Shown one piece after another: positions 8,576-17,600 of a stretch of 36,674 nt of DNA (position 1 is its first letter; every line of letters begins with the position of its first letter). Position numbers and translations under genes: made by a program. This DNA comes from Methanobacteriota archaeon (GTDB taxonomy: Archaea; Thermoplasmatota; Thermoplasmata; Methanomassiliicoccales; UBA472), in contig JAAYDU010000015.1 of the NCBI GenBank assembly GCA_012729095.1, positions 1 to 36,674 of the forward strand. The letters are read 5' to 3'. The notes below the pieces were generated by a model. The model searched no databases and had not been told where the DNA came from. It worked only from the letters and a program-made list of their open reading frames with translations.

Positions 8576-9781
8576 GTGAACAGGGAGACCGCGTTCGCCA
8601 TGGACCTATTCCGGGAACACTACCGCAGGTCCCCCCCGCCAGCCCCGGCCGATCTGCGGCAGCGGGAGTTCGGCTTCATGTTCTTCGATCGCGATTTCGT
8701 GAGGAGGCACATGGGCTTCCTGGAGGAGAACGACCTACGGCGATTCCTGCTGAACCAGGTCCCGTCGCACGCCTACTTCTCCTCCGCGCTGTACGAGCGC
8801 CCCTCGGCCCCCACCATGGACCTCAAGGGCTGGAAGGGGGCGGACCTGATCTTCGACCTGGACGCCGACCACATCAGGGGAGCGGAGGGGCTTTCCTACG
8901 AGGATATGCTGAAATTGGTGAAGAAGGAGGCCATGGCCCTGCTGGACCGTTTCATATTCGGGGAGTTCGGTTGCGACGAGCGGCTTGTTCGCATAACCTT
9001 CTCCGGGGGGCGCGGGTATCACATACACGTTAGGGACCCCAGGGTGCGCCGCCTCGGCTCGCACGAGCGCGGCGAGATAATCGATTTCGTCACCGGCACC
9101 GACCTGGACCTTGAGAGCGTTTTCCCCTCCTCGGCGGTCATGAAGAAGGATTTCAAGGAGAGGGTCAAGGTGGAGCGCGCGTATCGCATCCCCGGGAAGG
9201 AAGAGGGGGGCTGGCGCCTTCTTGGCCGCGAGGCCTTGGAGATGGTGGCCAAGGAGGCGGGGGTCATGAACGACGAGGGGCTTCGTGAAAGGTACCCGGC
9301 GCTGCAGAGGGCCAAGGACGCCACCCTGGCCGACCTGCGGCGGTCCCTGCACGGCATGCGCGGGGACTGCACCGGGCTGGAGCTGATGCTGCGAGAGAAC
9401 AGCCTGGAGTACTTCACCTCCGACCGGGTGAAGGAGCTGTTCATACAGATGGTGCTGCAGACCCTCAAGGAGAGGATGACCGGGCAGATCGATGAGCCGG
9501 TCACCAGGGACGTCAAGAGGCTGATACGCCTTCCCGGCTCGCTGCACGGGAAGACCGGGCTCAAGGTGGTCACGCTGGAGCGGGACGCCATGAACGACTT
9601 CGATCCCCTGCGGGACGCCGTTCCGGACGCGTTCCCGGACCGGCCGGTGAAGGTGCGCCTGAAGGAGCCCGTGTCGATACGCGTCCGGGACCACCTTGTG
9701 CACGGTTCAGGCGACATGGAGGTGCCGGCCTTCGCCGCCCTTTTCCTGGTCCTGCGCAGATGGGCCGTCCTGGTCCCGTGA
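8576..9781 (+). CDS. priS: DNA primase small subunit (PriS)
   Basis: DLIFDLDADHI and FSGGRGYHIHV motifs, VTRDVKRLIRLPGSLHGKTGL. GTG start at 8576, consistent with a TATA-like ACCTATTTAT about 27-35 bp upstream. Confidence 0.93.
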   Translation: MNRETAFAMDLFREHYRRSPPPAPADLRQREFGFMFFDRDFVRRHMGFLEENDLRRFLLNQVPSHAYFSSALYERPSAPTMDLKGWKGADLIFDLDADHIRGAEGLSYEDMLKLVKKEAMALLDRFIFGEFGCDERLVRITFSGGRGYHIHVRDPRVRRLGSHERGEIIDFVTGTDLDLESVFPSSAVMKKDFKERVKVERAYRIPGKEEGGWRLLGREALEMVAKEAGVMNDEGLRERYPALQRAKDATLADLRRSLHGMRGDCTGLELMLRENSLEYFTSDRVKELFIQMVLQTLKERMTGQIDEPVTRDVKRLIRLPGSLHGKTGLKVVTLERDAMNDFDPLRDAVPDAFPDRPVKVRLKEPVSIRVRDHLVHGSGDMEVPAFAALFLVLRRWAVLVP

Positions 9782-9839
9782 GATTACGGCCCTGACAGGA
9801 ATCTTTATTAAGTGGCCAGGGAATTATTTGCGGGACCTC

Positions 9840-10679
9840 ATGAAATATGACAGCGGGCGTTTTGGGGGCGGTTATCGCCTAATGCATATACACAACACCA
9901 AGAGGTACCTGTTCCTGGTGCAGGCCGCCCTGGTGCTTATATTCGCCGCCTATCTGGTGTACGCCGGTGGCGGCCTGGTGGCCAAGCCTTTCTACCTGGG
10001 CATCAACTCCTTCCTGTACTTCGTGCTGCTGATGGTCCTCCTGATAATGGCCGAGTCGTACGTCTTCACCGCCCTGGAGATGCGCTTCGTCGACAGCGAA
10101 AGCGCGAAGTTCCTGATCACTCAGCGCACCTTCCGCGCCGCCCTGTCCTGGGCCGTGGTCTGGTTGGTCGTGATGCTGCTCTTCGTGCTGCCCTTCCTGC
10201 CGGGAGCTGTGACGGACGTCACCCGCAGCAATGGGCAGCTGACCGCCGATTCCTCGGACGTCCCAGCCCATTTCGTGATGTTCAACAGTGACATGTTCGG
10301 GCTGACCGAGGCCTCCATCATCGAGGTGACCGCCTTGGGGGAGGTGGACGTCTTCGTGCTCACGGAATACAACTACCTTCTCTTCGAGGACCGGGGGGCG
10401 GAAATACTGGGCGGTTACCGGGTGAACGCCAACGATTACCTGGCCGCCCCGGACCTGACGATTGATTTCCCCGACATGCCGCATGGCCGGTTCTACGTTC
10501 TGTTCTACTCCCTGAACGACGTGCCGGTAGAGGTCGATTACACGGTGGAGAAGGAGATCTCCAACAGCCTGATGGACTACATGCCCTTCATGTCCCTGGC
10601 CTTCATAGCCCTGAACGGGCTGGCGGCGGGGTACATGATGCTGCTGAACCGGCGCTACAAAGAGGGCATCTACCGGTGA
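9840..10679 (+). CDS. Multi-pass membrane protein of unknown function
   Basis: MKYDSGRFGGGYRLMHIHNTKRYLFLVQAALVLIFAAYLVY...; about four TM segments and a presumed external domain. Confidence 0.7.
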   Translation: MKYDSGRFGGGYRLMHIHNTKRYLFLVQAALVLIFAAYLVYAGGGLVAKPFYLGINSFLYFVLLMVLLIMAESYVFTALEMRFVDSESAKFLITQRTFRAALSWAVVWLVVMLLFVLPFLPGAVTDVTRSNGQLTADSSDVPAHFVMFNSDMFGLTEASIIEVTALGEVDVFVLTEYNYLLFEDRGAEILGGYRVNANDYLAAPDLTIDFPDMPHGRFYVLFYSLNDVPVEVDYTVEKEISNSLMDYMPFMSLAFIALNGLAAGYMMLLNRRYKEGIYR

Positions 10680-11482
10680 AGAGCGCAGCAGACGCTGCTC
10701 TCCAGGATGCTCCAGCCCCTTTCGCGGATGGCGTTCAGCGTTCCCTTTGACGGGTTCGCGATCCCTGCCGCCCCCGCCTCCAGGGCCGCCATCTCCACGT
10801 CCGGACGGCCGCGGGGCCGCATGCACCCCAGCAGGACCGGGCGATGTTGCTCGCGGCATTCCTCCACCGCCCTGATCAGTCTTTCCTCCCAGCCCCCGAC
10901 CTTTCGTCCGAGGAGGGAGAGCAGCACCAGGCAAGGCACGTCCGCCCGGCAGGCGGCCCGTACCGCCTCCAGCTCGCACCCCTCGTCTCCCGCCCCCAGG
11001 AGCACGTGGGGCGCCACCCTTCCCGGGGCGGCCCGGCAGAGGGCCCGGAAGGAGACCAGGTGGTCCTGGTGGGCGCCCCTCAGGTGCATCCTTTCCCTGA
11101 TGAGGGCGGGGTCCAGCACCAGGTCGAACGATATGCGGTCGGCCTTGCTGCTGGCCAGCATTTCCGCCTCGCCCTCCGTGACCAGTCCCGGGTGCAGGTT
11201 CACCAGCAGCGGGGTGGCCTCCTTGATGCACTTCACCGTATCCAGGTATGGGAGCAGCGGCACCTTTCCCTGGGCATCGCAGCCGCCGCTGAGCAGGAAC
11301 CCGGAGCATCCCCGCGCCAGCAGCCCCTCGGCGAGGTCCCGGAGCGCGCCAGGGCCTTCGACCTTGGTCATGCCCTTTAGGTAGCGCCCGCGGCAGTGCT
11401 CGCACATGAGCTCGCATCGATCTCCGGTGACGGAGAGGGAGGGAAAGCACCGCCCGGGCCGGTAGACGGCGATGGTCCGCAT
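10670..11482 (-). CDS. Radical SAM protein (COG1856-like)
   Basis: PSLSVTGDRCELMCEHCRGRYLKGM with CxxxCxxC; TIM-barrel-like length. Confidence 0.75.
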   Translation of the reverse strand: MRTIAVYRPGRCFPSLSVTGDRCELMCEHCRGRYLKGMTKVEGPGALRDLAEGLLARGCSGFLLSGGCDAQGKVPLLPYLDTVKCIKEATPLLVNLHPGLVTEGEAEMLASSKADRISFDLVLDPALIRERMHLRGAHQDHLVSFRALCRAAPGRVAPHVLLGAGDEGCELEAVRAACRADVPCLVLLSLLGRKVGGWEERLIRAVEECREQHRPVLLGCMRPRGRPDVEMAALEAGAAGIANPSKGTLNAIRERGWSILESSVCCALHR

Positions 11483-11551
11483 GGTTGGCGGATGCGCTGC
11501 CGACCAAAAGCTTTATTGGGTGAACCTCGTTCCTCGGCCGAGGCAAGCCCG

Positions 11552-11794
11552 ATGAAAGCTTTTCAGGTTATAGGCTCCTACGATGCTAGCAGAGTTGGCT
11601 ACCGCAAGAGCATGCAGAACTTCAGCGTCCAAGTGGCCGCCGAGGATGAGAACGCTGCCAGGGAGAAGGTGCTGTCCGATCTGGGCAGCAAGCACCGCAA
11701 GAAGCGCGTTGAGATAACCTTCAGCGAGATCAAGCCGCTGGCCGGCGCCGACGTGACCGACCCGATCGTGAAGCACCAGATCGGTGAGGATTGA
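11552..11794 (+). CDS. rpl18a: Ribosomal protein LX (L18Ae/L20a)
   Basis: MKAFQVIGSYDASRVGYRKSMQNFSVQVAAEDENAAREKVLSDLGSKHRKKR; followed by prefoldin alpha and ftsY, a common archaeal arrangement. Confidence 0.88.
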   Translation: MKAFQVIGSYDASRVGYRKSMQNFSVQVAAEDENAAREKVLSDLGSKHRKKRVEITFSEIKPLAGADVTDPIVKHQIGED

Positions 11795-12198
11795 TGAACG
11801 AGCAGGAGATGCGCCAGGCCATGGGGGTCCTGGAGGCCTACAAGGCCCAGCTCGAGGCGATCAACGAGCAGGGCCAGCTGCTGCAGATGTCCCTGGAGGA
11901 CTATTTCCGGGCCAAGGACACGCTGTTGGCCGTGTCCAAGGGAAAGCCCGGGGACGAGGTGCTCATGCCGGTGGGAGGCAGCTCTTACGTTCACGCATCG
12001 ATAGTGCACAGCGACCGCGTGCTGGTCGGGGTGGGCACCAGCGTGTCAATGGACAAGCCGGTCGAAGAGGCCATTGCCACCGTCGAGGCGCGCATCGGGG
12101 AGATGATGGATGCCTTGAAGAAGGTGAGCGAGAGCCGCACCGTCCTCGAGTCGAAGATGCAGCAGCTGTCCCAGGGCCTGCAGCAGGGCCTGAAGTGA
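11791..12198 (+). CDS. pfdA: Prefoldin subunit alpha
   Basis: Coiled coil, VLMPVGGSSYVHASIVHSDRVLVGVGTSVSMDKPVEEA. Confidence 0.9.
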   Translation: MMNEQEMRQAMGVLEAYKAQLEAINEQGQLLQMSLEDYFRAKDTLLAVSKGKPGDEVLMPVGGSSYVHASIVHSDRVLVGVGTSVSMDKPVEEAIATVEARIGEMMDALKKVSESRTVLESKMQQLSQGLQQGLK

Positions 12199-12205
12199 AG
12201 GGTCC

Positions 12206-13147
12206 ATGTTCGATTCCCTGAAGAAGCTCTTTGGCCTTAGCAAGAAGGAGATAGAGCCTTCCGTCAAGGTCGAGGAGGTCGTCGGCGACTCCGGGAGGAA
12301 GATCTCGGAGAAGGACCTTGACGAGCTCCTCTGGGAGCTGGAGCTCGTTCTTCTTGAGGCGGACGTCGCCCTGCCCATAGTGGAGGAGATCAAGGCGTCC
12401 GTCAAGGCCGACCTGATGGGCAAGCGGGTAGACCGTTCCTACCGGGTGGAGGACGCCATCGAGATGGCGCTGAAGAACGCCGTGCGCAGCGTTCTCAAGG
12501 GAAGCGAGTTCGATTTCGACTCTTTCATCGCCGGCCATGAGAGACCGGTCATAGTCATGTTCTTGGGGATAAACGGAACGGGAAAGACGACAGCGATAGC
12601 CAAGCTCACCAAGCGCCTGCAGGCGCAGGGCTACAGCGTCGTGCTCTCCGCCTCGGACACCTTCAGGGCGGGGGCCATAGAGCAGATAACCATTCACGGC
12701 GACCGTCTGGGCAGCAAGGTGATAAAGCACCAGGCCGGGGGCGACCCGGCAGCGGTGGCGTACGATGCATTGGAGCACGCCAAGGCCCGCCAGAAGGACG
12801 TCGTGCTGGTAGACACCGCCGGGCGCATGCAGACCAACGCCAACCTCATGGACGAGATGAAGAAGATCAAGCGCGTGGTCAAGCCCCATCTCACCGTTTT
12901 CGTGGGGGACTCCCTGGCCGGCAACGATGCTATCGAGCAGGCCAGGACGTTCGAGCGGGAGATAGGGATCGACGCGGTGATCCTGACCAAGATCGACGCG
13001 GATGCCAAGGGCGGGGCCGCGCTGTCCATAGCCCACTCCATAAAGAAGCCGATAGCCTTCCTGTCCACCGGTCAGGGCTACGACGACATCATCAGGTTCG
13101 AGGGGCAGTGGATGGTGGACCGGCTCTTCAACGACAATAAGGGTTGA
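12206..13147 (+). CDS. ftsY: Signal recognition particle receptor FtsY
   Basis: GINGTGKTTAIAKL, DTFRAGAIEQ, DTAGRMQTNANLMDEMKK, TKIDADAKGGAALS. Confidence 0.96.
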   Translation: MFDSLKKLFGLSKKEIEPSVKVEEVVGDSGRKISEKDLDELLWELELVLLEADVALPIVEEIKASVKADLMGKRVDRSYRVEDAIEMALKNAVRSVLKGSEFDFDSFIAGHERPVIVMFLGINGTGKTTAIAKLTKRLQAQGYSVVLSASDTFRAGAIEQITIHGDRLGSKVIKHQAGGDPAAVAYDALEHAKARQKDVVLVDTAGRMQTNANLMDEMKKIKRVVKPHLTVFVGDSLAGNDAIEQARTFEREIGIDAVILTKIDADAKGGAALSIAHSIKKPIAFLSTGQGYDDIIRFEGQWMVDRLFNDNKG

Positions 13148-13156
13148 AGGGGTTTT

Positions 13157-14419
13157 TCAGGCCTGGAACTGGCTGCCGCAGCACAATGCCGCCAGGACTA
13201 TGGCGAACACCTTGGCGTCGTTCACCAGGTTTTCCACGACGCTGTACTCGTTCGGAGTGTGCGCCAGTTCATCTATGGTCTGCCACACGTAGGCGTTCAT
13301 GCCTGCCAGTCGGAAGAAGTTGGCGCAGGTCCCGCCGCCTATGCCCACCGGGTGGGGTTCGCTGCCGCGGACGCGCTTGACCGCCCACTTCAGCGCCTTC
13401 ATGCCCTCCCCTTCCAGGTCGGACGGGGGCCCGCTGCGGGTCAGCTGCACCGTCTCCATCTTGATCTGGGTGCCGGTCTTCTGCTCGAATATGCCCAGCA
13501 CCGCGGTGATGTCGCTGCGCACGGCGTCGACGTCGTAGCGGGGGAGTACGCGGCAGTCGAAGTAGAAGACGTCCTCGCCGGGAATGGTGTTCACGTTCCC
13601 GACGGTCTGCAGTCGCTTGGTCGGCTCGAAGGTGCTGCGGCCGGGGTTGAACAGGTCGTCGGACTCGTTGTACTTGCGGTGCAGGAAGTCCTGCAGGAAG
13701 ACTATGAGCTCGGAACCGACGCGCATGGCGTTCGTGCCCAGGTCAGGCCGGGAGGCGTGAACCTGCTTCCCGGTGACGGTGAACTTCAGCCACATTATGT
13801 GCTTCTCGGCGATCTCCACCTCGTCCCCGCGGGGCGTCCCGTGGTCGGGCACGAATATGATGTCGTCCTTGCCGAACACCCCTTCCTTGAGCAGGAACTG
13901 TATGCCGTGCTCGTTGCCCGCCTCCTCGTCGGCCACCAGCACCAGTCCCAGGTTGCGCTCCATCTCCACGCCCATGTTCATCAGCGTCTCGGAAGCGAAC
14001 AGCCCGGCCACAAGCGCTTGTCCGTTGTCCTCGGATCCCAGCCCGTACAGCTTGCCGTCCACCAGGCGCGGCGAGAACGGGGGAGTGTTCCAGGAGTTGA
14101 GGTCGCCCGGAGGCACGGTGTCCATGTGCGCCACTATCCATACCGTCTGGTCTACCTTGCCCTTCTTCTTGGCGACGATGTTCGGCCTCAGCCGCAGACG
14201 GACCCTCTCATCGAGCGCGTCGTACATCTCAACGTCGTCGAACTTGGAGTGGTCCAGTATGTCCCTGAGATAGCGGGACCTCTCCAGCTCGCCGCTCCCT
14301 CCGCTCTCCGGACCTATGGCCGGTATCCTTATGAGCTCGCTGAGGGCCTCGACCATCTCATCCTTGTGGGACCCTACCTGGGCCAGTAACTGTTCGAGAC
14401 TGGGCATTGGAATCGACAA
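13157..14419 (-). CDS. M20-family metallopeptidase (ArgE/DapE-like)
   Basis: VAHMDTVPPGDLNSW, ADEEAGNEHGI, VPDHGTP, GGGTCANFFR. Confidence 0.9.
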   Translation of the reverse strand: MSIPMPSLEQLLAQVGSHKDEMVEALSELIRIPAIGPESGGSGELERSRYLRDILDHSKFDDVEMYDALDERVRLRLRPNIVAKKKGKVDQTVWIVAHMDTVPPGDLNSWNTPPFSPRLVDGKLYGLGSEDNGQALVAGLFASETLMNMGVEMERNLGLVLVADEEAGNEHGIQFLLKEGVFGKDDIIFVPDHGTPRGDEVEIAEKHIMWLKFTVTGKQVHASRPDLGTNAMRVGSELIVFLQDFLHRKYNESDDLFNPGRSTFEPTKRLQTVGNVNTIPGEDVFYFDCRVLPRYDVDAVRSDITAVLGIFEQKTGTQIKMETVQLTRSGPPSDLEGEGMKALKWAVKRVRGSEPHPVGIGGGTCANFFRLAGMNAYVWQTIDELAHTPNEYSVVENLVNDAKVFAIVLAALCCGSQFQA

Positions 14420-14459
14420 TAATTGAGATTGATATTATAAAATGTATTGGTAATGGGTT

Positions 14460-15635
14460 TCAGACGCGGACGGCCATGGACACCGCGTTCCCTCCGCCAA
14501 GGCACAGGGTGGCCAGGCCAGTGCTCTTGCCCCGGTCCTTCAGGGCGTAGATCAGGGAGGTCAGCACCCTGGCCCCTGAGCATCCTATGGGGTGCCCGAG
14601 GGCTATGGCCCCGCCGTTCACGTTGAAGCGGTCCTCCGGCACCTTGAGCTCCTGGCGCACCACGTGAGATGCGGTGGCGAAGGCCTCGTTGTGCTCGAAC
14701 AGGTCGAACTGCTCTATGTCCATGTTCAGCTTGTCAAGCAGCCTGCGCGTGGCCGGGATGGGGGCCTCCATGATAAGCTCCGGCCGGGTGCCTCCGGTGG
14801 CGTATCCCATGATCTCCGCCAGCGGCTCTATCCCCCGGGCCTCAGCGAACTCCCGGGAGCACACCACCAGGGCGGCCGCCCCGTCGCTGAGCTGCGAGGC
14901 GTTCCCGGCGGTCACCACGCCGCCCTTCTTGAAGGACGGGGACAGCTTGGCCAGCACCTCGGGGGTGGTGTCCGGGCGTATCCCCTCGTCCCTGTCGAAG
15001 ACGGTGTCGGCCTTCCTGCCCTTGACCACTACGGGCACTATCTCCTTGTCGAACCGGCCCTCCGTTTGCGCCCTGTGCGCCTTCAGGTGTGACTGGCAGG
15101 AAAGCAGGTCCGCCTGCTCCCTCGTCACGTTGAACCTCTCGGCGGTGATCTCGGCGGTGATGCCCATGTGCGTGTCGTTGAATATGTCCCACAGCCCGTC
15201 GTGCACCATGTGGTCTATCATCTTGCTGTCCCCGAGGCGATAGCCGAAGCGTGCCTGCTTAAGAAGATAGGGCGCCGAGTTCATGTTCTCCATCCCACCG
15301 GCCACTATCGCCTGGTATTCCCCGGCCTTGATGGCGTTCGCGGCCAGCATTACTGTTTTCATCCCGGACCCGCAGACCTTGTTGACGGTGGTGGAGCCGA
15401 TCTCGTAGGGAAGGCCGGCACCCACGGCGGCCTGGCGCGCCGGGTTCTGTCCCAGCGAGGCCGAGAGAACGTTGCCCATGAGGCACTCCTCGATGTCCGA
15501 CGGCTGAAGGCCCGATCGCTTCACCGCTTCCTTTATGACGACCTCCCCCAGCTGGGTGGCCGGCACGTCCTTGATGGTCCCGTTGAACTTGCCCACGGCG
15601 GTCCTTGCCGCACTGATGATGACGACATCCTGCAT
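14460..15635 (-). CDS. Acetyl-CoA acetyltransferase (thiolase)
   Basis: [45 protein letters not shown]. Confidence 0.94.
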   Translation of the reverse strand: MQDVVIISAARTAVGKFNGTIKDVPATQLGEVVIKEAVKRSGLQPSDIEECLMGNVLSASLGQNPARQAAVGAGLPYEIGSTTVNKVCGSGMKTVMLAANAIKAGEYQAIVAGGMENMNSAPYLLKQARFGYRLGDSKMIDHMVHDGLWDIFNDTHMGITAEITAERFNVTREQADLLSCQSHLKAHRAQTEGRFDKEIVPVVVKGRKADTVFDRDEGIRPDTTPEVLAKLSPSFKKGGVVTAGNASQLSDGAAALVVCSREFAEARGIEPLAEIMGYATGGTRPELIMEAPIPATRRLLDKLNMDIEQFDLFEHNEAFATASHVVRQELKVPEDRFNVNGGAIALGHPIGCSGARVLTSLIYALKDRGKSTGLATLCLGGGNAVSMAVRV

Positions 15636-15729
15636 GATATTTCACCCCGCCAGATGGCTGGTCGGGTTTTTCATCTCATAGAACGATGGGGTATAAATCT
15701 GTGTCGATAACGTCATACGGCTACTGTCG

Positions 15730-17022
15730 TTACAGGCCCATTCGCTTGAGCGGTTTTCCGAGATGCCGGCGGGCGCAAACCGGCGGTTCATACCATCCCG
15801 GGGAGATCGCCCTGGGCACCTCTTCCATCAGCGGCTCCAGCTGGTTCCTGCTGCGGCATCTCTTGCAGCGATAGCCTCCCGAGGAGCCGATGGACTTGGT
15901 CGGCCCGCCACACGAGGGGCATCGGGGATTGGCCATCTTCCTGGTCACCGGGACCAGGGATATCACCTGCATCTTCTCCACGTTCAAGGTCCTGGGCTCC
16001 TCCCTGAGCTCTCCGAAAAGACGCAGTCGGTCCCCGGGGCGCAGCTCGCGGACGATGTCCCGGAAGTCCTTGGTTGGCTCGTACGCCGCGCACTCGAGCC
16101 TTCCTTTCGAGGTGGAAACGGGGAAGATGACGTGCCCCCCGGCCACCGTCGATGGGTCGCCGATGACGGTGGCCATGAAATCATAGGAGCGGTTCGGCAG
16201 GTCCGGTTCCCCGCGTACGAGGTGATCGTCAGTGCCCTGGTTGCTGAGGAACATCAGCCAGCGGGCCGGCGGTTCGGACCTGATGCTGAAGACGGCGGAC
16301 ATGAGCTCGCGGGGATCGTCCCCCCTCACTCCGAACAGCACCGGGCAGGGGGTGTGCGGCGATATGGCCCTTCTCCCGGTGCGGTGGTCGAAGTTGTTGA
16401 ACGTGCTCGTGTAACGAAGGTCCATCTCCTTCACCGATATATCGTCCAGGTATCGGGGGGTCCCCCATCTCTCCCTTTCCCGATAGGATATGATCTCGTA
16501 TGTGCGGTCCCGGGGCCTCCAGGCCATGGCGGCCGACGCTCCTATCAACCCTCGACCTCCCTCCCATCCCACCATGTCGGCGCCGATGCGCTGCAGCTCC
16601 TGCAGGGTGTCCTCCTTTCGAACGATCTCGCGCACGGCCTTCCAATAGAGCGCCTGGGCAGGCTTCCTGTCGCTGACCACCAGCCCGGGGCTGGCATCCT
16701 CCGATGTCCTGGACCATTTTTCGACGGTCCTTTCCGCAACTTCCAGGACCAGGGAGCGGTCGGCCTCCTCGTACATCCTGCGGTAGCTGTACACCGGGGT
16801 GCCGTCCAGCTCCCCGACCATGTCGCACTCCCCTCGTCCGATGCCCAGGTTCAGGCACAGCGCCCCGTTCCCTCTTGTTTTCCAGGGCACGGCGGGGTTC
16901 AGCCTTACCAGCCTGGGAAGGCCTATGAGATCGTACACCCTGAGGGCCTTGATAATCTCGGTGGCTAGGAAGGTCGTGCACATCGATTCCAGAGAATCGG
17001 TGTCGTCGAAGGCGACTAACAT
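15730..17022 (-). CDS. tiaS: tRNA(Ile2) 2-agmatinylcytidine synthetase TiaS
   Basis: MLVAFDDTDSLESMCTTFLATEI, PWKTRGNGALCL, C-terminal zinc ribbon CPSCGG...CKRCRSR. Confidence 0.93.
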   Translation of the reverse strand: MLVAFDDTDSLESMCTTFLATEIIKALRVYDLIGLPRLVRLNPAVPWKTRGNGALCLNLGIGRGECDMVGELDGTPVYSYRRMYEEADRSLVLEVAERTVEKWSRTSEDASPGLVVSDRKPAQALYWKAVREIVRKEDTLQELQRIGADMVGWEGGRGLIGASAAMAWRPRDRTYEIISYRERERWGTPRYLDDISVKEMDLRYTSTFNNFDHRTGRRAISPHTPCPVLFGVRGDDPRELMSAVFSIRSEPPARWLMFLSNQGTDDHLVRGEPDLPNRSYDFMATVIGDPSTVAGGHVIFPVSTSKGRLECAAYEPTKDFRDIVRELRPGDRLRLFGELREEPRTLNVEKMQVISLVPVTRKMANPRCPSCGGPTKSIGSSGGYRCKRCRSRNQLEPLMEEVPRAISPGWYEPPVCARRHLGKPLKRMGL

Positions 17023-17106
17023 GCTGTTCCGGCGAGCGGGTTGGGCCTAGAAGTAACTTTCATCGAGGTGAAATCTTGAATACTTGGTTTTTCGATTTCC
17101 CCCTTC

Positions 17107-17454
17107 ATGACCAAGCCGATCAGTGTGGAGAGGGGGCTGGAGATATCGTCCTTGTCCATCGTCCTAGGTGCCGTTCTTCTTCTGGTCGGGGTGGCCGACG
17201 CTCTGGACTGGTCCTTGGACCTGGGCGGATGGGGTTTCTACGCGGGAGCCGCGGGCGTTCTAGTCATGATCGTCGGTGTGGTCTGGACCGTTTCGATATT
17301 TCAGAGGAGATGGAGGTTCAGTGTTCTTATGGGGGAGAGGAGCAAGGCCGCCTTCGTACGCTCCTTGGACGAGATAGAGTATGCGGCTTGGAGGCTGCCT
17401 TCGAAGTATGACGAGCTTCTTGCAGATAAGAAGAGGGAAATGGGAGTGAAGTAG
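17107..17454 (+). CDS. Small membrane protein (possibly DUF3198-like)
   Basis: 115 aa with two TM segments; family guess from Thermoplasmata-type small membrane proteins. Confidence 0.6.
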   Translation: MTKPISVERGLEISSLSIVLGAVLLLVGVADALDWSLDLGGWGFYAGAAGVLVMIVGVVWTVSIFQRRWRFSVLMGERSKAAFVRSLDEIEYAAWRLPSKYDELLADKKREMGVK

Positions 17455-17468
17455 AGGGGGACCCCATT

Positions 17469-17482
17469 GTTTCATATGGAAC
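17469..17482 (-). promoter_or_regulatory. ORB-like origin motif (minus orientation) GTTCCATATGAAAC
   Basis: Plus strand GTTTCATATGGAAC; minus strand continues AATGGGGTCCCCC, a G-string. Confidence 0.65.
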
Positions 17483-17512
17483 CGTTCTTAGGGCGTCGGT
17501 CTCTGGACAGTC

Positions 17513-17600
17513 GTTATTTGATCGGAAACATTGTTTTTTAATAGTTTATAATCATATATAATATAATCAATAAAAATCGATTATCTATCTATCATATATC
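17513..17600. other. AT-rich candidate duplex-unwinding element
   Basis: ATTGTTTTTTAATAGTTTATAATCATATATAATATAATCAATAAAAATCGATTATCTATCTATCATATA, between two inverted ORB-like motifs. Confidence 0.6.

Noticed and set aside
9879-11546. 555-aa minus-strand ORF spanning the membrane protein and radical SAM genes
   Set aside because: Gly/Arg/Pro-rich out-of-frame translation overlapping two better-supported genes.
17520-17536. GATCGGAAACATTG as a fourth ORB inside the AT-rich element
   Set aside because: Only the GAAAC half matches; the TTCC half is absent.
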